A stretch of 64,000 nucleotides of DNA from Mariniphaga sp040772505 (GTDB taxonomy: Bacteria; Bacteroidota; Bacteroidia; Bacteroidales; Prolixibacteraceae). The notes beneath the pieces were generated by a model, which saw nothing but the letters and a program-made list of their open reading frames with translations, searched no databases and was not told where the DNA came from. A program made the position numbers and the translations under genes. The stretch covers positions 124,001 through 188,000 of the forward strand of contig JAXGYA010000004.1 in NCBI GenBank assembly GCA_040772505.1, in the 5' to 3' direction. Below, in pieces: positions 34,123-42,970 of the stretch; within the stretch, counting starts at the first letter, position 1, and every line of letters starts with the position of its first letter.

Positions 34123-35454
34123 ATGTTAAAAACCTTCCGAAAGGGGGGAGTGCACCCCCCCGAAAATAAATTGTCTGCAAATGCTCACATTGAAGTATTG
34201 CCTGTTCCTTCGTCGGTTTTTATTCCGGTTGGCCAGCATATTGGTGCACCGGGCACTCCTGTGGTCAAGCGTGGCGATGAGGTGAAAGCCGGTCAGCTGA
34301 TTGCCAAAAGCAGCAGTTTTGTCTCCACAAATATTCACTCTCCGGTTTCCGGTGTGGTGAAAAGGGTGGATTTTCAGGCTGACAGTTCCGGATACCCGAA
34401 ACAAGGAATTCTCATTGATGTGAAGGGAGATGAATGGCTTGAAACTATTGATCGTACCGATGAGCTGAAAAAAGAGTTTGAACTGGACGGGCAGACAATC
34501 ATCAGCAAAATTCAGGATGCCGGTATTGTAGGTATGGGTGGTGCCACATTCCCCACCCATGTGAAGCTCATTCCTCCCAAAGGCATGAAGGCAAATGTTC
34601 TGTTGATTAACGGCGTGGAGTGTGAACCGTATCTGACATCAGACCATCGGCTGATGCTGGAAAAACCCGATGAAATATTAGTTGGCACTAAGCTGCTAAT
34701 GAAAGCGCTGAATGTGGAGAAGGCGGTTATCGGTATTGAGAATAACAAACCGGACGCTATACGGGTGCTCACTGAAAAAGCAAAAACTTTTTCAGGAATC
34801 ACAGTTGTTGCACTGAAGGTGAAATATCCGCAGGGAGGTGAAAAACAACTGATAGAGGCGGTAACCGGGAAAGAGGTACCCTCCGGCGGACTGCCCATTG
34901 CTGTAGGCGTGGTGGTGAGCAACGTGGGGACAGCTTTTGCCGTGTATGAAGCTATTCAGAAAAACAAACCGCTGATTGAGCGTGTCGTGACAATCACAGG
35001 GAAAGCAGTGAAAAAACCTTCCAACTTTTTGGTGCGCATCGGAACCCCGGTGTCTGCATTGATTGATGCTGCCGGCGGCATGCCCGAAAGCACAGGCAAA
35101 ATCATCAGCGGAGGCCCCATGATGGGGCGTGCGGTGGCAACAGCGGAAGTGCCTGTAACCAAAGGAACATCGGGAATATTGCTGATGAAGGAGGAGGAGT
35201 CGAAGAGGAAAGAGCAGATAGCATGCATTCGCTGTTCTCGTTGTGTCGCCGCTTGCCCAATGGGACTGGAACCCTATCTGTTAATGACACTTTCCGAAAA
35301 GCATATTTTTGACCGTGCAGAAGAAAACCGGATCATGGATTGCATAGAGTGCGGCTCGTGCAGCTACACCTGTCCGTCTAACAGGCAGTTGCTCGATTAT
35401 ATTCGGTTTGGTAAGGGAAAAGTTGGACAAATTATTCGTACGCGAAAAAAATAA
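34123..35454 (+). CDS. rnfC: Rnf electron-transport complex subunit C
   Basis: NADH- and FMN-binding peripheral subunit. The 443-residue protein begins with GGVHPPENK and a barrel-sandwich region (SSFVSTNIHSPVSGVVKRVDF), contains the flavin/NADH domain with GMGGATFPTHVKL and NGVECEPYLTSDHRL, and ends with two 4Fe-4S motifs, CIRCSRCVAACPMGLEP and CIECGSCSYTCPS. Starts 6 bases after rnfB. Confidence 0.95.
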   Translation: MLKTFRKGGVHPPENKLSANAHIEVLPVPSSVFIPVGQHIGAPGTPVVKRGDEVKAGQLIAKSSSFVSTNIHSPVSGVVKRVDFQADSSGYPKQGILIDVKGDEWLETIDRTDELKKEFELDGQTIISKIQDAGIVGMGGATFPTHVKLIPPKGMKANVLLINGVECEPYLTSDHRLMLEKPDEILVGTKLLMKALNVEKAVIGIENNKPDAIRVLTEKAKTFSGITVVALKVKYPQGGEKQLIEAVTGKEVPSGGLPIAVGVVVSNVGTAFAVYEAIQKNKPLIERVVTITGKAVKKPSNFLVRIGTPVSALIDAAGGMPESTGKIISGGPMMGRAVATAEVPVTKGTSGILLMKEEESKRKEQIACIRCSRCVAACPMGLEPYLLMTLSEKHIFDRAEENRIMDCIECGSCSYTCPSNRQLLDYIRFGKGKVGQIIRTRKK

Positions 35455-35469
35455 ATCTTTAAGCTGATA

Positions 35470-36450
35470 ATGAGTAATCTATTTACGGTTTCACCGTCTC
35501 CTCACATTCACTCGGGCGACTCTGCCCGAAAGATTATGTATCGTGTAGTCTTTGCAATGATGCCGGCAGCTTTGTGGTCGGTTTTTGTGTTTGGGATCGG
35601 AGCGCTGTATGTAACTTCAGTTGCAGTGACTGCATGTTTTGTGTTTGAATATGTCATTCAGAAATATTTACTGAAGGTTAAGCCCTCATTGTCAGATGGC
35701 TCGGCGCTGGTGACCGGAATTCTTTTAGCCTTTAACGTACCTTCCAATTTGCCGTGGTGGATTATTGTGATTGGCGCACTGGCAGCCATCGGCATCGGGA
35801 AACTCTCTTTTGGCGGACTTGGAAACAACATTTTCAATCCGGCGCTTGTGGGCAGGGTTTTTCTGCTGATTTCGTTTCCGGTGCAGATGACTTCATGGCC
35901 GGTTACCGTGCAGGCTGAAACGGACGGACTGACTGCTGCAACTCCGCTGGAGATAATCAAGGAGGGACTGACCAATGGAATACCGGTTTCAAAAATATCC
36001 GGCAGCTTGCCCGATGCAACAGAGATGCTCTTCGGATATATGGGCGGCTCATTGGGCGAGGTTTCTGCCCTGCTGCTCATTCTTGGCGGCATCTACCTAC
36101 TGTTCAGAAAAGTGATTACCTGGCATATTCCGGTTTCGGTTATTGTTTCAGTTGCATTGATTGCCACCATTTTCTGGATGGTTGACCCCCAGAAATATGT
36201 AAATCCTTTATATCATGTTTTGACCGGGGGACTGATGCTTGGTGCAATATTTATGGCAACCGATTTGGTTACTTCGCCCATGACACCTAAAGGGCAGATA
36301 ATTTTTGGTGCCGGAATAGGAATAATAACAATCAGCATTCGCCTGTTTGGGGCATATCCCGAAGGGGTATCCTTTGCCATTTTAATCATGAATGCATTCA
36401 CGCCCCTGATTAACACATATGTGAAACCAAAACGTTTTGGAGGGAAATAG
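35470..36450 (+). CDS. rnfD: Rnf electron-transport complex subunit D
   Basis: Membrane subunit with a covalent flavin. The 326-residue protein has eight to ten hydrophobic segments, SPHIHSGDSARKIMY at the N-terminus, LLKVKPSLSDGSALVTGIL and FNPALVGRVFLLISFP. The flavinylation segment appears as TDGLTAATPLEI, whose last Thr corresponds to the FMN-linked residue. Starts 15 bases after rnfC. Confidence 0.95.
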   Translation: MSNLFTVSPSPHIHSGDSARKIMYRVVFAMMPAALWSVFVFGIGALYVTSVAVTACFVFEYVIQKYLLKVKPSLSDGSALVTGILLAFNVPSNLPWWIIVIGALAAIGIGKLSFGGLGNNIFNPALVGRVFLLISFPVQMTSWPVTVQAETDGLTAATPLEIIKEGLTNGIPVSKISGSLPDATEMLFGYMGGSLGEVSALLLILGGIYLLFRKVITWHIPVSVIVSVALIATIFWMVDPQKYVNPLYHVLTGGLMLGAIFMATDLVTSPMTPKGQIIFGAGIGIITISIRLFGAYPEGVSFAILIMNAFTPLINTYVKPKRFGGK

Positions 36451-36451
36451 T

Positions 36452-37051
36452 ATGGCAAAACGCGAATCGACTTTTATCAATATGGTGGTAACCCTGTTTG
36501 TCGTTACCTTCGTTGCAGCGGCAATTCTCGGGTTTGTGCACGATTTGACCAAAGATGCCATTGAACTGGCAAAAGCTAAGGCGCAAAGCGAAGCTATTGA
36601 GAAAGTTTTACCGCAATTTGAGACTTTAGGCAAATCTTTTAGGGTTGCAACTTCGGGTGACAGCTTAGAGTTTTTTCCTGCCTACAACGGCGATGAGTTG
36701 GTGGGAGTTGCCATTAAAACATACACAAACAAAGGATTCAACGGATTCATTTCCATTATGGCAGGCATCGACAACTCCGGAAACTTATCGGGCTATGAGG
36801 TGCTTGAACATACAGAAACTCCCGGGCTTGGCTCCAAAATGGATTCGTGGTTTCGGGATGCAGATAAGCCTAATCAGAATTTGATTGGAAAAAATCCGGG
36901 ACAATTCAGGTTTGCAGTAACAAAAGATGGGGGCAGCGTTGATGCCATCACGGCATCAACCATCACTTCGCGTGCTTTTTTGGAGGCGCTGTCGCTTGCA
37001 TTTGATGCATGGGAAAAAGAAAAGAGAATTTCCGGGGAAACCGGAATTTAA
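36452..37051 (+). CDS. rnfG: Rnf electron-transport complex subunit G
   Basis: Periplasmic flavoprotein subunit anchored by one N-terminal helix (about 9-29). The 199-residue protein has GYEVLEHTETPGLGSKMDSW, the FMN-binding domain signature, and DAITASTITSRA near the C-terminus, where Thr170 is the predicted covalent FMN site (canonical DAIxGATxTS, here with GA changed to AS). ATG at 36452 follows GGAGGG and is 1 base after the rnfD stop; an in-frame TTG at 36437 is unlikely. Confidence 0.93.
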   Translation: MAKRESTFINMVVTLFVVTFVAAAILGFVHDLTKDAIELAKAKAQSEAIEKVLPQFETLGKSFRVATSGDSLEFFPAYNGDELVGVAIKTYTNKGFNGFISIMAGIDNSGNLSGYEVLEHTETPGLGSKMDSWFRDADKPNQNLIGKNPGQFRFAVTKDGGSVDAITASTITSRAFLEALSLAFDAWEKEKRISGETGI

Positions 37052-37062
37052 AATATAAGCAT

Positions 37063-37647
37063 ATGAATCAGTGGAAAAATTTTACAAAGGGAATTCTGAG
37101 GGAGAATCCGGTATTTGTTCTCCTTTTGGGTATGTGCCCTACCTTAGGCGTTACTTCATCTGCCTTTAACGGTTTGGGGATGGGACTGGCAACCGCATTT
37201 GTGCTGACAATGTCAAATATTGTGGTTTCGCTAATCAAAAACCTGATTCCCGATAAAGTGCGCATACCGGCTTTTATTATCATCATCGCTTCGTTTGTAA
37301 CGGTAGTGCAATTGGTGATGCAGGCTTATTTGCCGGCGTTGTACAAGAGTCTTGGACTGTTCATTCCGCTTATTGTGGTGAACTGCATCGTGCTGGGACG
37401 TGCAGAAGCTTTTGCATCCAAAAACAGTGTGCTTTCGGCAGCGGTTGACGGACTCGGAATCGGGGCAGGTTTCACTTTTGCATTGGTTCTGCTTGGCGGA
37501 ATACGTGAACTGTTAGGCAGCGGGAAGCTTTTTAATTTTACCCTTTATTCAGAAAACTACGTTACGCTGCTGTTCGTGCTTGCACCGGGCGCATTCATTG
37601 TTTTGGGCTATCTGATTGCCATAATTAACCGTGTGAAAAAAGATTAG
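37063..37647 (+). CDS. rnfE: Rnf electron-transport complex subunit E
   Basis: Six-helix integral membrane subunit of the Rnf ion pump, 194 residues from the ATG at 37063. It opens with FTKGILRENPVFVLLLGMCPTLGVTSSAFNGLGMG, shown here in two parts (FTKGILRENPVFVLLLG and MCPTLGVTSSAFNGLG), and contains IPLIVVNCIVLGRAEAFA, all characteristic of RnfE/NqrD. A longer frame from 37009 overlaps rnfG and is not chosen. It pairs with RnfA, encoded 11 bases downstream. Confidence 0.94.
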   Translation: MNQWKNFTKGILRENPVFVLLLGMCPTLGVTSSAFNGLGMGLATAFVLTMSNIVVSLIKNLIPDKVRIPAFIIIIASFVTVVQLVMQAYLPALYKSLGLFIPLIVVNCIVLGRAEAFASKNSVLSAAVDGLGIGAGFTFALVLLGGIRELLGSGKLFNFTLYSENYVTLLFVLAPGAFIVLGYLIAIINRVKKD

Positions 37648-37658
37648 GAGGAAAAGAA

Positions 37659-38231
37659 ATGAACTATTTTGTCATAGTCATCGGGGCGATACTGGTAAAC
37701 AACATCGTATTAATGCAGTTCCTGGGAATTTGTCCCTTCCTTGGTGTTTCCAAAAGACTTTCCACAGCAATCGGCATGGCAGGAGCAGTAGCTTTTGTAA
37801 TGGTGCTCTCCACCATCGTAACTTATCTTGTGCAGGTTTACATTCTCAATCCATTTGGGCTGGGCTACCTGCAAACCATTGCCTTTATTCTCATCATTGC
37901 CTCACTGGTTCAGCTTGTTGAAATCATTCTGAAAAAGGTGAGCCCGGCGCTCTATCAGGCTTTAGGGATATTTCTCCCGCTAATAAGCACCAACTGCGCC
38001 ATTCTTGGGGTAGCCATCCTGACGGTTCAAAAAGAGTTTAATCTGGTTGGCGGGTCACTCTTTGCGGTGGCAAATGCCATCGGATTTGGACTGGCGCTGC
38101 TGATTTTTGCGGGAATACGCGAGCATCTCGAACTTCAGGATATTCCAAAAGGAATGAAAGGAACACCCATCGCACTGATTTCAGCTGGAATTTTAGCCAT
38201 GGCATTTATGGGATTTTCAGGGTTGGTGTGA
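37659..38231 (+). CDS. rnfA: Rnf electron-transport complex subunit A
   Basis: Six-helix membrane subunit, 190 residues, homologous to RnfE in inverted topology. Diagnostic stretches are ILVNNIVLMQFLGICPFLGVS and IFLPLISTNCAILGVAI, which hold the cysteines of the membrane-embedded iron-sulfur site. Last gene of the rnf cluster, 15 bases from the convergent PorE-like gene, with no terminator between them. Confidence 0.95.
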   Translation: MNYFVIVIGAILVNNIVLMQFLGICPFLGVSKRLSTAIGMAGAVAFVMVLSTIVTYLVQVYILNPFGLGYLQTIAFILIIASLVQLVEIILKKVSPALYQALGIFLPLISTNCAILGVAILTVQKEFNLVGGSLFAVANAIGFGLALLIFAGIREHLELQDIPKGMKGTPIALISAGILAMAFMGFSGLV

Positions 38232-38246
38232 AATATATTTGTATTC

Positions 38247-40235
38247 TTATGGCTCCTCTTCAAATCTTTCGATGAAGTCGGTTGAGAGCACCCTGAATTC
38301 TGTGCGGCGGTTGATTGCTTGTGCAATCTCCTGCTCTTCGGGTGTGAGCTTCAGGATAAATGCTTCAGTTAGCTCGTCGCCACGTTTCAGGAAATCATAC
38401 TTTCGTGCCAATTCACGCGTAACCGTTTTGGGCCAGGTTTTGCCGTAGCCTTTGGCTACAAGGCGCTGCGGGCTGATGCCCTTTTCAATCAGATAGTCCA
38501 CCACGCTTTGTGCACGCTTTTGCGAAAGCTCAAAGTTGAACTGTTCACTTCCCACGTGGTCGGTGTGCGACATGATTTCGATGGTGATTGTGGGATTATA
38601 CCGCAACGTGGCTATCAGGGTATCGAGTGAAGTTTTTGATTCGGGGAGCAGATCCCAGCTTCCAAATTCGTAATTAATATTTTCGATATTCACCGGCGCT
38701 CCGTATGGGGTGAGATAGAGTTCAAACCTGAAGTTTTTGCTCTCTTCCAGTCCGATGGTGGAAGCGGCAGCTTTGTCGCGCAGGTAACCGTCCTTAAATG
38801 CCGCAAAAATGTATTCGGTTTCCGGTTTCAGTGTCATCTGAAATTTTCCGTTTTGTGTGCGCAGGCGCATACTCGTGCCATCGGTGCCGATAATGCGAAT
38901 TGTTGCTCCGTCAATGTGCGTCCCGTTTTCCTTATCAAACACTTCGCCTTCTGCCCTGTATATTTTCGGGGGAACCACAAATTCGTAAATGTCGTCGCCA
39001 CGTGAGCCTTTGCGGTTGGAGGTGAACATTCCCTTGTCCTCGCCTTCCACATAGGCAATTCCAAAATCGTCAAACGGTGAGTTCATCGGATAGCCCATAT
39101 TTTCAACTCTCCAGTTGTTGTTTTCATTCTGCACTGCTTTGAAAATGTCATAGCCGCCCATTCCCAAATGGTAGTTTGACGAGAAATAGAGCTCTCCGTT
39201 ATCGCGGATAAACGGAAAAATTTCATTGCCCGGGGTATTAATTTCCGGACCCAGATTCACGGGATTTGAAAATGTTCCGCCGCTTTTTTCCGCTTTCCAG
39301 ATGTCTTTCCCGCCGTAGCCTCCCGGCATGTCCGACACAAAGTAGAGTGTTGAGCCGTCATGGCTTAGTGAGGGATGTGCCGCAATCAGACTGTCGCCAA
39401 CAACCTGAACTTTTATGGGTTCCGACCACGTGCCGCGGGATTGGGAAGAGGAATACAACTCAGTTCCCAATGATTTGGTTTTGTCGTAGCGGCTTCGTGT
39501 GAAAATCATCTGATCGCCGGTGGTAGAAATGGTTGCTGCGCCTTCCTCATCGCCGGTGTTGATAATCAGGTTTTCATCCAACAGCTTGGGCTGCTCCCAC
39601 TTTTGGCGCTGCACGCTGAATGTAGCCCTGAACAGGTCGGCATATTTTTCACCGGTGATCATGCTCTTTTTCTTGCCTGTTGCAGCCTTTCGGGTAGATG
39701 TAAAAATGATTTCATTATCACGCCCGCCAACAAAAACGGGGGCGTAATCACTCTCTCTGGAGTTTATTTCCTTGATGGGATTGATGATATGCCGCGTTGG
39801 ATTGGCAACCCATTCCTGGGTTTTACGTATTGCTTCAAGACCTGCCTGCGCCCTTTCGTCTCCGGGAACGAGTTCCAGATACTGGCGGTAGGTTTCAATG
39901 GCTCCCTCATAGTCCTGGGTTGAACGCAGCGTTTCTGCCAGGTTCAGCAGTGCCTTCGGGTCATCGTGTCCCCTGCGGATGGCATTCCGGTAATAGAGGG
40001 CTGCCCTTTCGTAGTCGCCGATGTAGTGATAGCATTCGCCAGTGGCATAGGCGTAATCCCGGCGTTTGGTTCTGTCTTTTTCTTTGCGGGTTGCTTTCCG
40101 GTACCTTTCAATGGCTTTATAGTATTCACCAATCTGATGTGCAATAATGGCATCCCTGCCGACCCTTCCGGCTCCGCAGGATGCTAAAAAAGAGACTAAT
40201 ATGAAAACAGCTGTTTGTTTTATGTATTTGCGCAT
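38247..40235 (-). CDS. porE: PorE-like T9SS lipoprotein (TPR, beta-propeller, CRD and OmpA domains)
   Basis: Outer-membrane-associated type IX secretion component. From ATG 40235 (662 residues): lipoprotein signal (FLASCG), TPR repeats (about 30-150), a PD40-type beta-propeller (YAPVFVGGRDNEIIFTSTR, HPSLSHDGSTLYFVSDMPGGYGG, FFSSNYHLGMGGYD-like blades, about 160-440), a carboxypeptidase-regulatory-like domain (AEGEVFDKENGTHIDGATI) and a C-terminal OmpA peptidoglycan-binding domain (IEIMSHTDHVGSEQFNFELSQKRAQSV). This domain order matches PorE of Porphyromonas. The frame extends to a TTG at 40259, which would disturb the signal peptide. Confidence 0.85.
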   Translation of the reverse strand: MRKYIKQTAVFILVSFLASCGAGRVGRDAIIAHQIGEYYKAIERYRKATRKEKDRTKRRDYAYATGECYHYIGDYERAALYYRNAIRRGHDDPKALLNLAETLRSTQDYEGAIETYRQYLELVPGDERAQAGLEAIRKTQEWVANPTRHIINPIKEINSRESDYAPVFVGGRDNEIIFTSTRKAATGKKKSMITGEKYADLFRATFSVQRQKWEQPKLLDENLIINTGDEEGAATISTTGDQMIFTRSRYDKTKSLGTELYSSSQSRGTWSEPIKVQVVGDSLIAAHPSLSHDGSTLYFVSDMPGGYGGKDIWKAEKSGGTFSNPVNLGPEINTPGNEIFPFIRDNGELYFSSNYHLGMGGYDIFKAVQNENNNWRVENMGYPMNSPFDDFGIAYVEGEDKGMFTSNRKGSRGDDIYEFVVPPKIYRAEGEVFDKENGTHIDGATIRIIGTDGTSMRLRTQNGKFQMTLKPETEYIFAAFKDGYLRDKAAASTIGLEESKNFRFELYLTPYGAPVNIENINYEFGSWDLLPESKTSLDTLIATLRYNPTITIEIMSHTDHVGSEQFNFELSQKRAQSVVDYLIEKGISPQRLVAKGYGKTWPKTVTRELARKYDFLKRGDELTEAFILKLTPEEQEIAQAINRRTEFRVLSTDFIERFEEEP

Positions 40236-40343
40236 GCCCAATCCGTGCTTTTCAAACAAGTAAAAGTAAGTTTTTTAAACAACCGTAAAAATAACGCCTT
40301 TAAAACATTTTAAGTATAAAAGAGGCAAAAAAGAGGCGAGATA

Positions 40344-40397
40344 GCGGATTTGTGAACTCCTACCTTCGGAGAGGCAGGCGCTAAATCACAAATTTGC
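40344..40397. repeat. Hairpin element between glnN and porE
   Basis: Arms 40344-40355 and 40386-40397 pair over 12 bases with two G-T pairs, and a small inner stem CTCC/GGAG (40357-40360 with 40368-40371) sits inside. The AT-rich right arm (CACAAATTTGC) recalls the dispersed ATTCG/AAATTTG repeats elsewhere in the window. It may serve as a terminator for glnN or be a mobile hairpin repeat. Confidence 0.5.
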
Positions 40398-40431
40398 AAT
40401 TCTTTGCCCTGTTTTTGGTTTGCGGCAGAAA

Positions 40432-42621
40432 CTACCTTACAAAAAGCAGCTCTCTGTATTTTGGCAATGGCCAGAGCTCATTGTCCACAATCAGCTCCAG
40501 CTTGTCCACGTGGTAGCGTATTTCCTGAAGAAAAGGCAAAACCGTTTTATCATATGCTTTGGCTTTGTCCACCGCTTTTGGGATGGTATTTGCTTTTTTA
40601 CGTGATTCAATCATCTCTTCCCGCCAGGTTTTTATGGCTGAAATGTGGCTTTCGATTTCCCGCACCAGCTCCATTCTGTTTTTTGCAAGCTGTTCAAACT
40701 CATCTGCCGGAAACACTTTTTTCATGTTTTTAATGTTTTTCAGCAGAGATGTCTGGTAATCAATTCCCGTAGGAATTATATGATTGATGACCAGATCGCC
40801 CATAACGCGAGATTCAATCTGAACCTTCTTGATGAATTTTTCATATTCCACCTCAACTCTGCCATTCAACTCCTGCCTGTTCAGGACGCCAAGTTTATCA
40901 AACATTTCAACCACTTTGGGGTGGTGATAGGCTGCCAGTGCCTCCGGAACATTATTCACATTGGTCAGTCCGCGTTTTCTTGATTCCTTAACCCATTCGA
41001 CGCTGTAGCCGTCTCCGCTGAACCGGACAGGTTTTGATGCGACAATCAGCTCCTTCAGCACCTGAAAAATGGCTTCATCTTTTTTGATGCCCTTTTCAAT
41101 GAGTTCGTCAACTCTGGATTTAAAGTCAATGAGCTGGGCAGCAACGGCTGTGTTCAGCGCAATCAGCGCTGAAGCACAGTTTGCCGAAGCACCGATGGCG
41201 CGGAATTCAAAGCGGTTTCCGGTGAATGCAAATGGTGAAGTGCGGTTTCTGTCCGTATTGTCAAGTATAATTTCCGGAATGCGTCCGATGTTCAGCTTGA
41301 GCGCCGTTTTCTCATCCGGAGTCATTTTTCGGTCAACCACCGATTCTTCCATCAGGTCAAGCATTCTCGACACTTCGCTTCCCAGAAACACGGAAAAGAT
41401 TGACGGTGGCGCCTCATGAACGCCTAAGCGGAGTTGGTTGGCTGCGTTGTAAATACTGGCGCGCAGCAAATCCTGATTGTCGTAAACTGCTTTCAGCGTA
41501 TTAATTACAAAAGTCAGAAAGAGCAGGTTCGATTTTGGGTTTTTCCCGGGGGAATAGAGATTTATTCCTGTGTTGGTTGTGAGCGACCAGTTGTTGTGTT
41601 TCCCCGAACCGTTGATACCGGCAAATGGTTTTTCGTGATACAGAATGCGGAATTTGTGCCTGCGTGCAATTTTTTGCATAATATCCATCAGCAGCTGGTT
41701 GTGGTCGTTTGCCAGATTTGCTTCTTCATAAATTGGCGCCAGTTCAAACTGGTTTGGCGCCACTTCGTTGTGGTGTGTCTTCACCGGAATCCCCAGTTTA
41801 TAGGCTTCATTTTCAACATCCTGCATGAACCGGTTCACGCGTGTAGGGATTGAAGAAAAATAGTGATCACCCAGTTGCTGGTCTTTTGATGAAGCATGCC
41901 CCATGAGTGTGCGCCCTGTGAGCACAAGATCGGGGCGCGCCATAAAGAGTGCTTCGTCAATCAGATAGTATTCCTGCTCCCAGCCTAAATTGGCACGAAC
42001 GGATGAGATATTTTTGTCAAAATAGCGGCAAACCTCGGTTGCTGCCTTGTCAATTACATTCAGCGCCCTGAGCAGCGGCGTTTTATAATCTAATGCATCA
42101 CCGGTGTAAGATATGAATACCGTGGGAATTGTCAGGGTTGTTTCACTGATGAATGCCGGTGAAGAGGGATCCCATGCGGTATAGCCGCGCGCTTCAAAAG
42201 TCTGGCGGATTCCCCCGCTGGGGAAGGAAGATGCATCGGGTTCCTGCTGTGCAAGCAGTCTCCCCGAAAATACTTCAATTACTCCTCCCTGACCGTTATG
42301 CTCAATAAATGCATCATGCTTTTCGGCTGTGGTGTCAGTCAGCGGATGAAACCAGTGGGTGTAGTGAGTGGCGCCGTTTTCCAGCGCCCAGGTTTTCATG
42401 CCCTGGGCAATCTGGTCTGCCATTTTGCGTTCGATGGTAGTTCCGTTATCAATGGCGTCCATCACTGCATTGAATGCTTCCCGTGAAAGATACTGTTTCA
42501 TCTTGGGGCGATCAAAAACCAGTTTCCGAAAAAATCCCGATGCGAGGGTTTCTTCTCTCACAAATGGCTCCGGTTTGCGGTTCAGAACCTCTTCCAAAGC
42601 TTTTAATCTGAATTGTGACAT
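40432..42621 (-). CDS. glnN: Type III glutamine synthetase
   Basis: Forms glutamine from glutamate and ammonium with ATP; the dodecameric type III enzyme of Bacteroidota and cyanobacteria. The 729-residue length is diagnostic. It has the N-terminal type III domain (ENGATHYTHWFHPLTDTTAEKH in the 81-102 region), EQEYYLID (215-222), HHNEVAPNQFELAP (283-296), GINGSGKHNNWS (335-346) and RNRTSPFAFTGNRFEFRA. No promoter box of the TAnnTTTG type was found upstream. Monocistronic. Confidence 0.96.
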   Translation of the reverse strand: MSQFRLKALEEVLNRKPEPFVREETLASGFFRKLVFDRPKMKQYLSREAFNAVMDAIDNGTTIERKMADQIAQGMKTWALENGATHYTHWFHPLTDTTAEKHDAFIEHNGQGGVIEVFSGRLLAQQEPDASSFPSGGIRQTFEARGYTAWDPSSPAFISETTLTIPTVFISYTGDALDYKTPLLRALNVIDKAATEVCRYFDKNISSVRANLGWEQEYYLIDEALFMARPDLVLTGRTLMGHASSKDQQLGDHYFSSIPTRVNRFMQDVENEAYKLGIPVKTHHNEVAPNQFELAPIYEEANLANDHNQLLMDIMQKIARRHKFRILYHEKPFAGINGSGKHNNWSLTTNTGINLYSPGKNPKSNLLFLTFVINTLKAVYDNQDLLRASIYNAANQLRLGVHEAPPSIFSVFLGSEVSRMLDLMEESVVDRKMTPDEKTALKLNIGRIPEIILDNTDRNRTSPFAFTGNRFEFRAIGASANCASALIALNTAVAAQLIDFKSRVDELIEKGIKKDEAIFQVLKELIVASKPVRFSGDGYSVEWVKESRKRGLTNVNNVPEALAAYHHPKVVEMFDKLGVLNRQELNGRVEVEYEKFIKKVQIESRVMGDLVINHIIPTGIDYQTSLLKNIKNMKKVFPADEFEQLAKNRMELVREIESHISAIKTWREEMIESRKKANTIPKAVDKAKAYDKTVLPFLQEIRYHVDKLELIVDNELWPLPKYRELLFVR

Positions 42622-42970
42622 AATTCTAATTTTTCGGTAAAAATAGACTATATTTTATTTTACACTAATTAAAAGCAGGGTATAATTGAAAATAATTGCA
42701 TCTTTTTTAATAATATGTATTAAAAAAAGGGGTGTGCCCGTGAAAACACGATTTTTAAATAATATGTTGAGATGCTGAATCTGAAGATTTTTCATGCGAA
42801 AATAGATTAAGACGTTTTCATGCAAAAGGCTGACTGCCTGCGAAAATTCGTAAATTTGTAAATTCGCGTTTTTGAGCCAGCAGGTCTCATGAGCGCTCGT
42901 CCCCCTTGGCGAAGGGGATTGGTCTTCCTAACCCTCCGGCTTCGTGCCTCAGCCTCATCATTCAACATAG
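42622..42970. other. Repeat-bearing gap between glnN and the insertion sequence
   Basis: No gene seen. It contains an AT-rich alternating repeat of the ATTCG/AAATTTG type at 42841-42868 and a GC-richer segment at 42890-42955 whose 22 bases at 42933-42954 are identical to 60690-60711. Confidence 0.6.
42933..42954 (+). repeat. Dispersed repeat, copy 1
   Basis: Twenty-two bases identical, in the same orientation, to 60690-60711. In both places a GC-rich CCTCCGGCTTCGTGCC core lies near an AT-rich ATTCG/AAATTTG repeat and next to transposon debris, suggesting a genome-wide intergenic repeat family. Confidence 0.6.

Noticed and set aside
38552..38559. CCACGTGG core resembling parS inside the PorE-like gene
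   Set aside because: Flanks do not match the parS arms; explained by coding sequence of the OmpA domain.
40506..40513. CCACGTGG core resembling parS inside glnN
   Set aside because: The flanking arms (TTGT and TAGC) do not match TGTT/AACA beyond scattered bases, and the site is inside a coding sequence; a chance match is likelier.
42633..42700. Search for a glnN promoter
   Set aside because: No TAnnTTTG box or convincing alternative was found on the minus strand, so none is reported.
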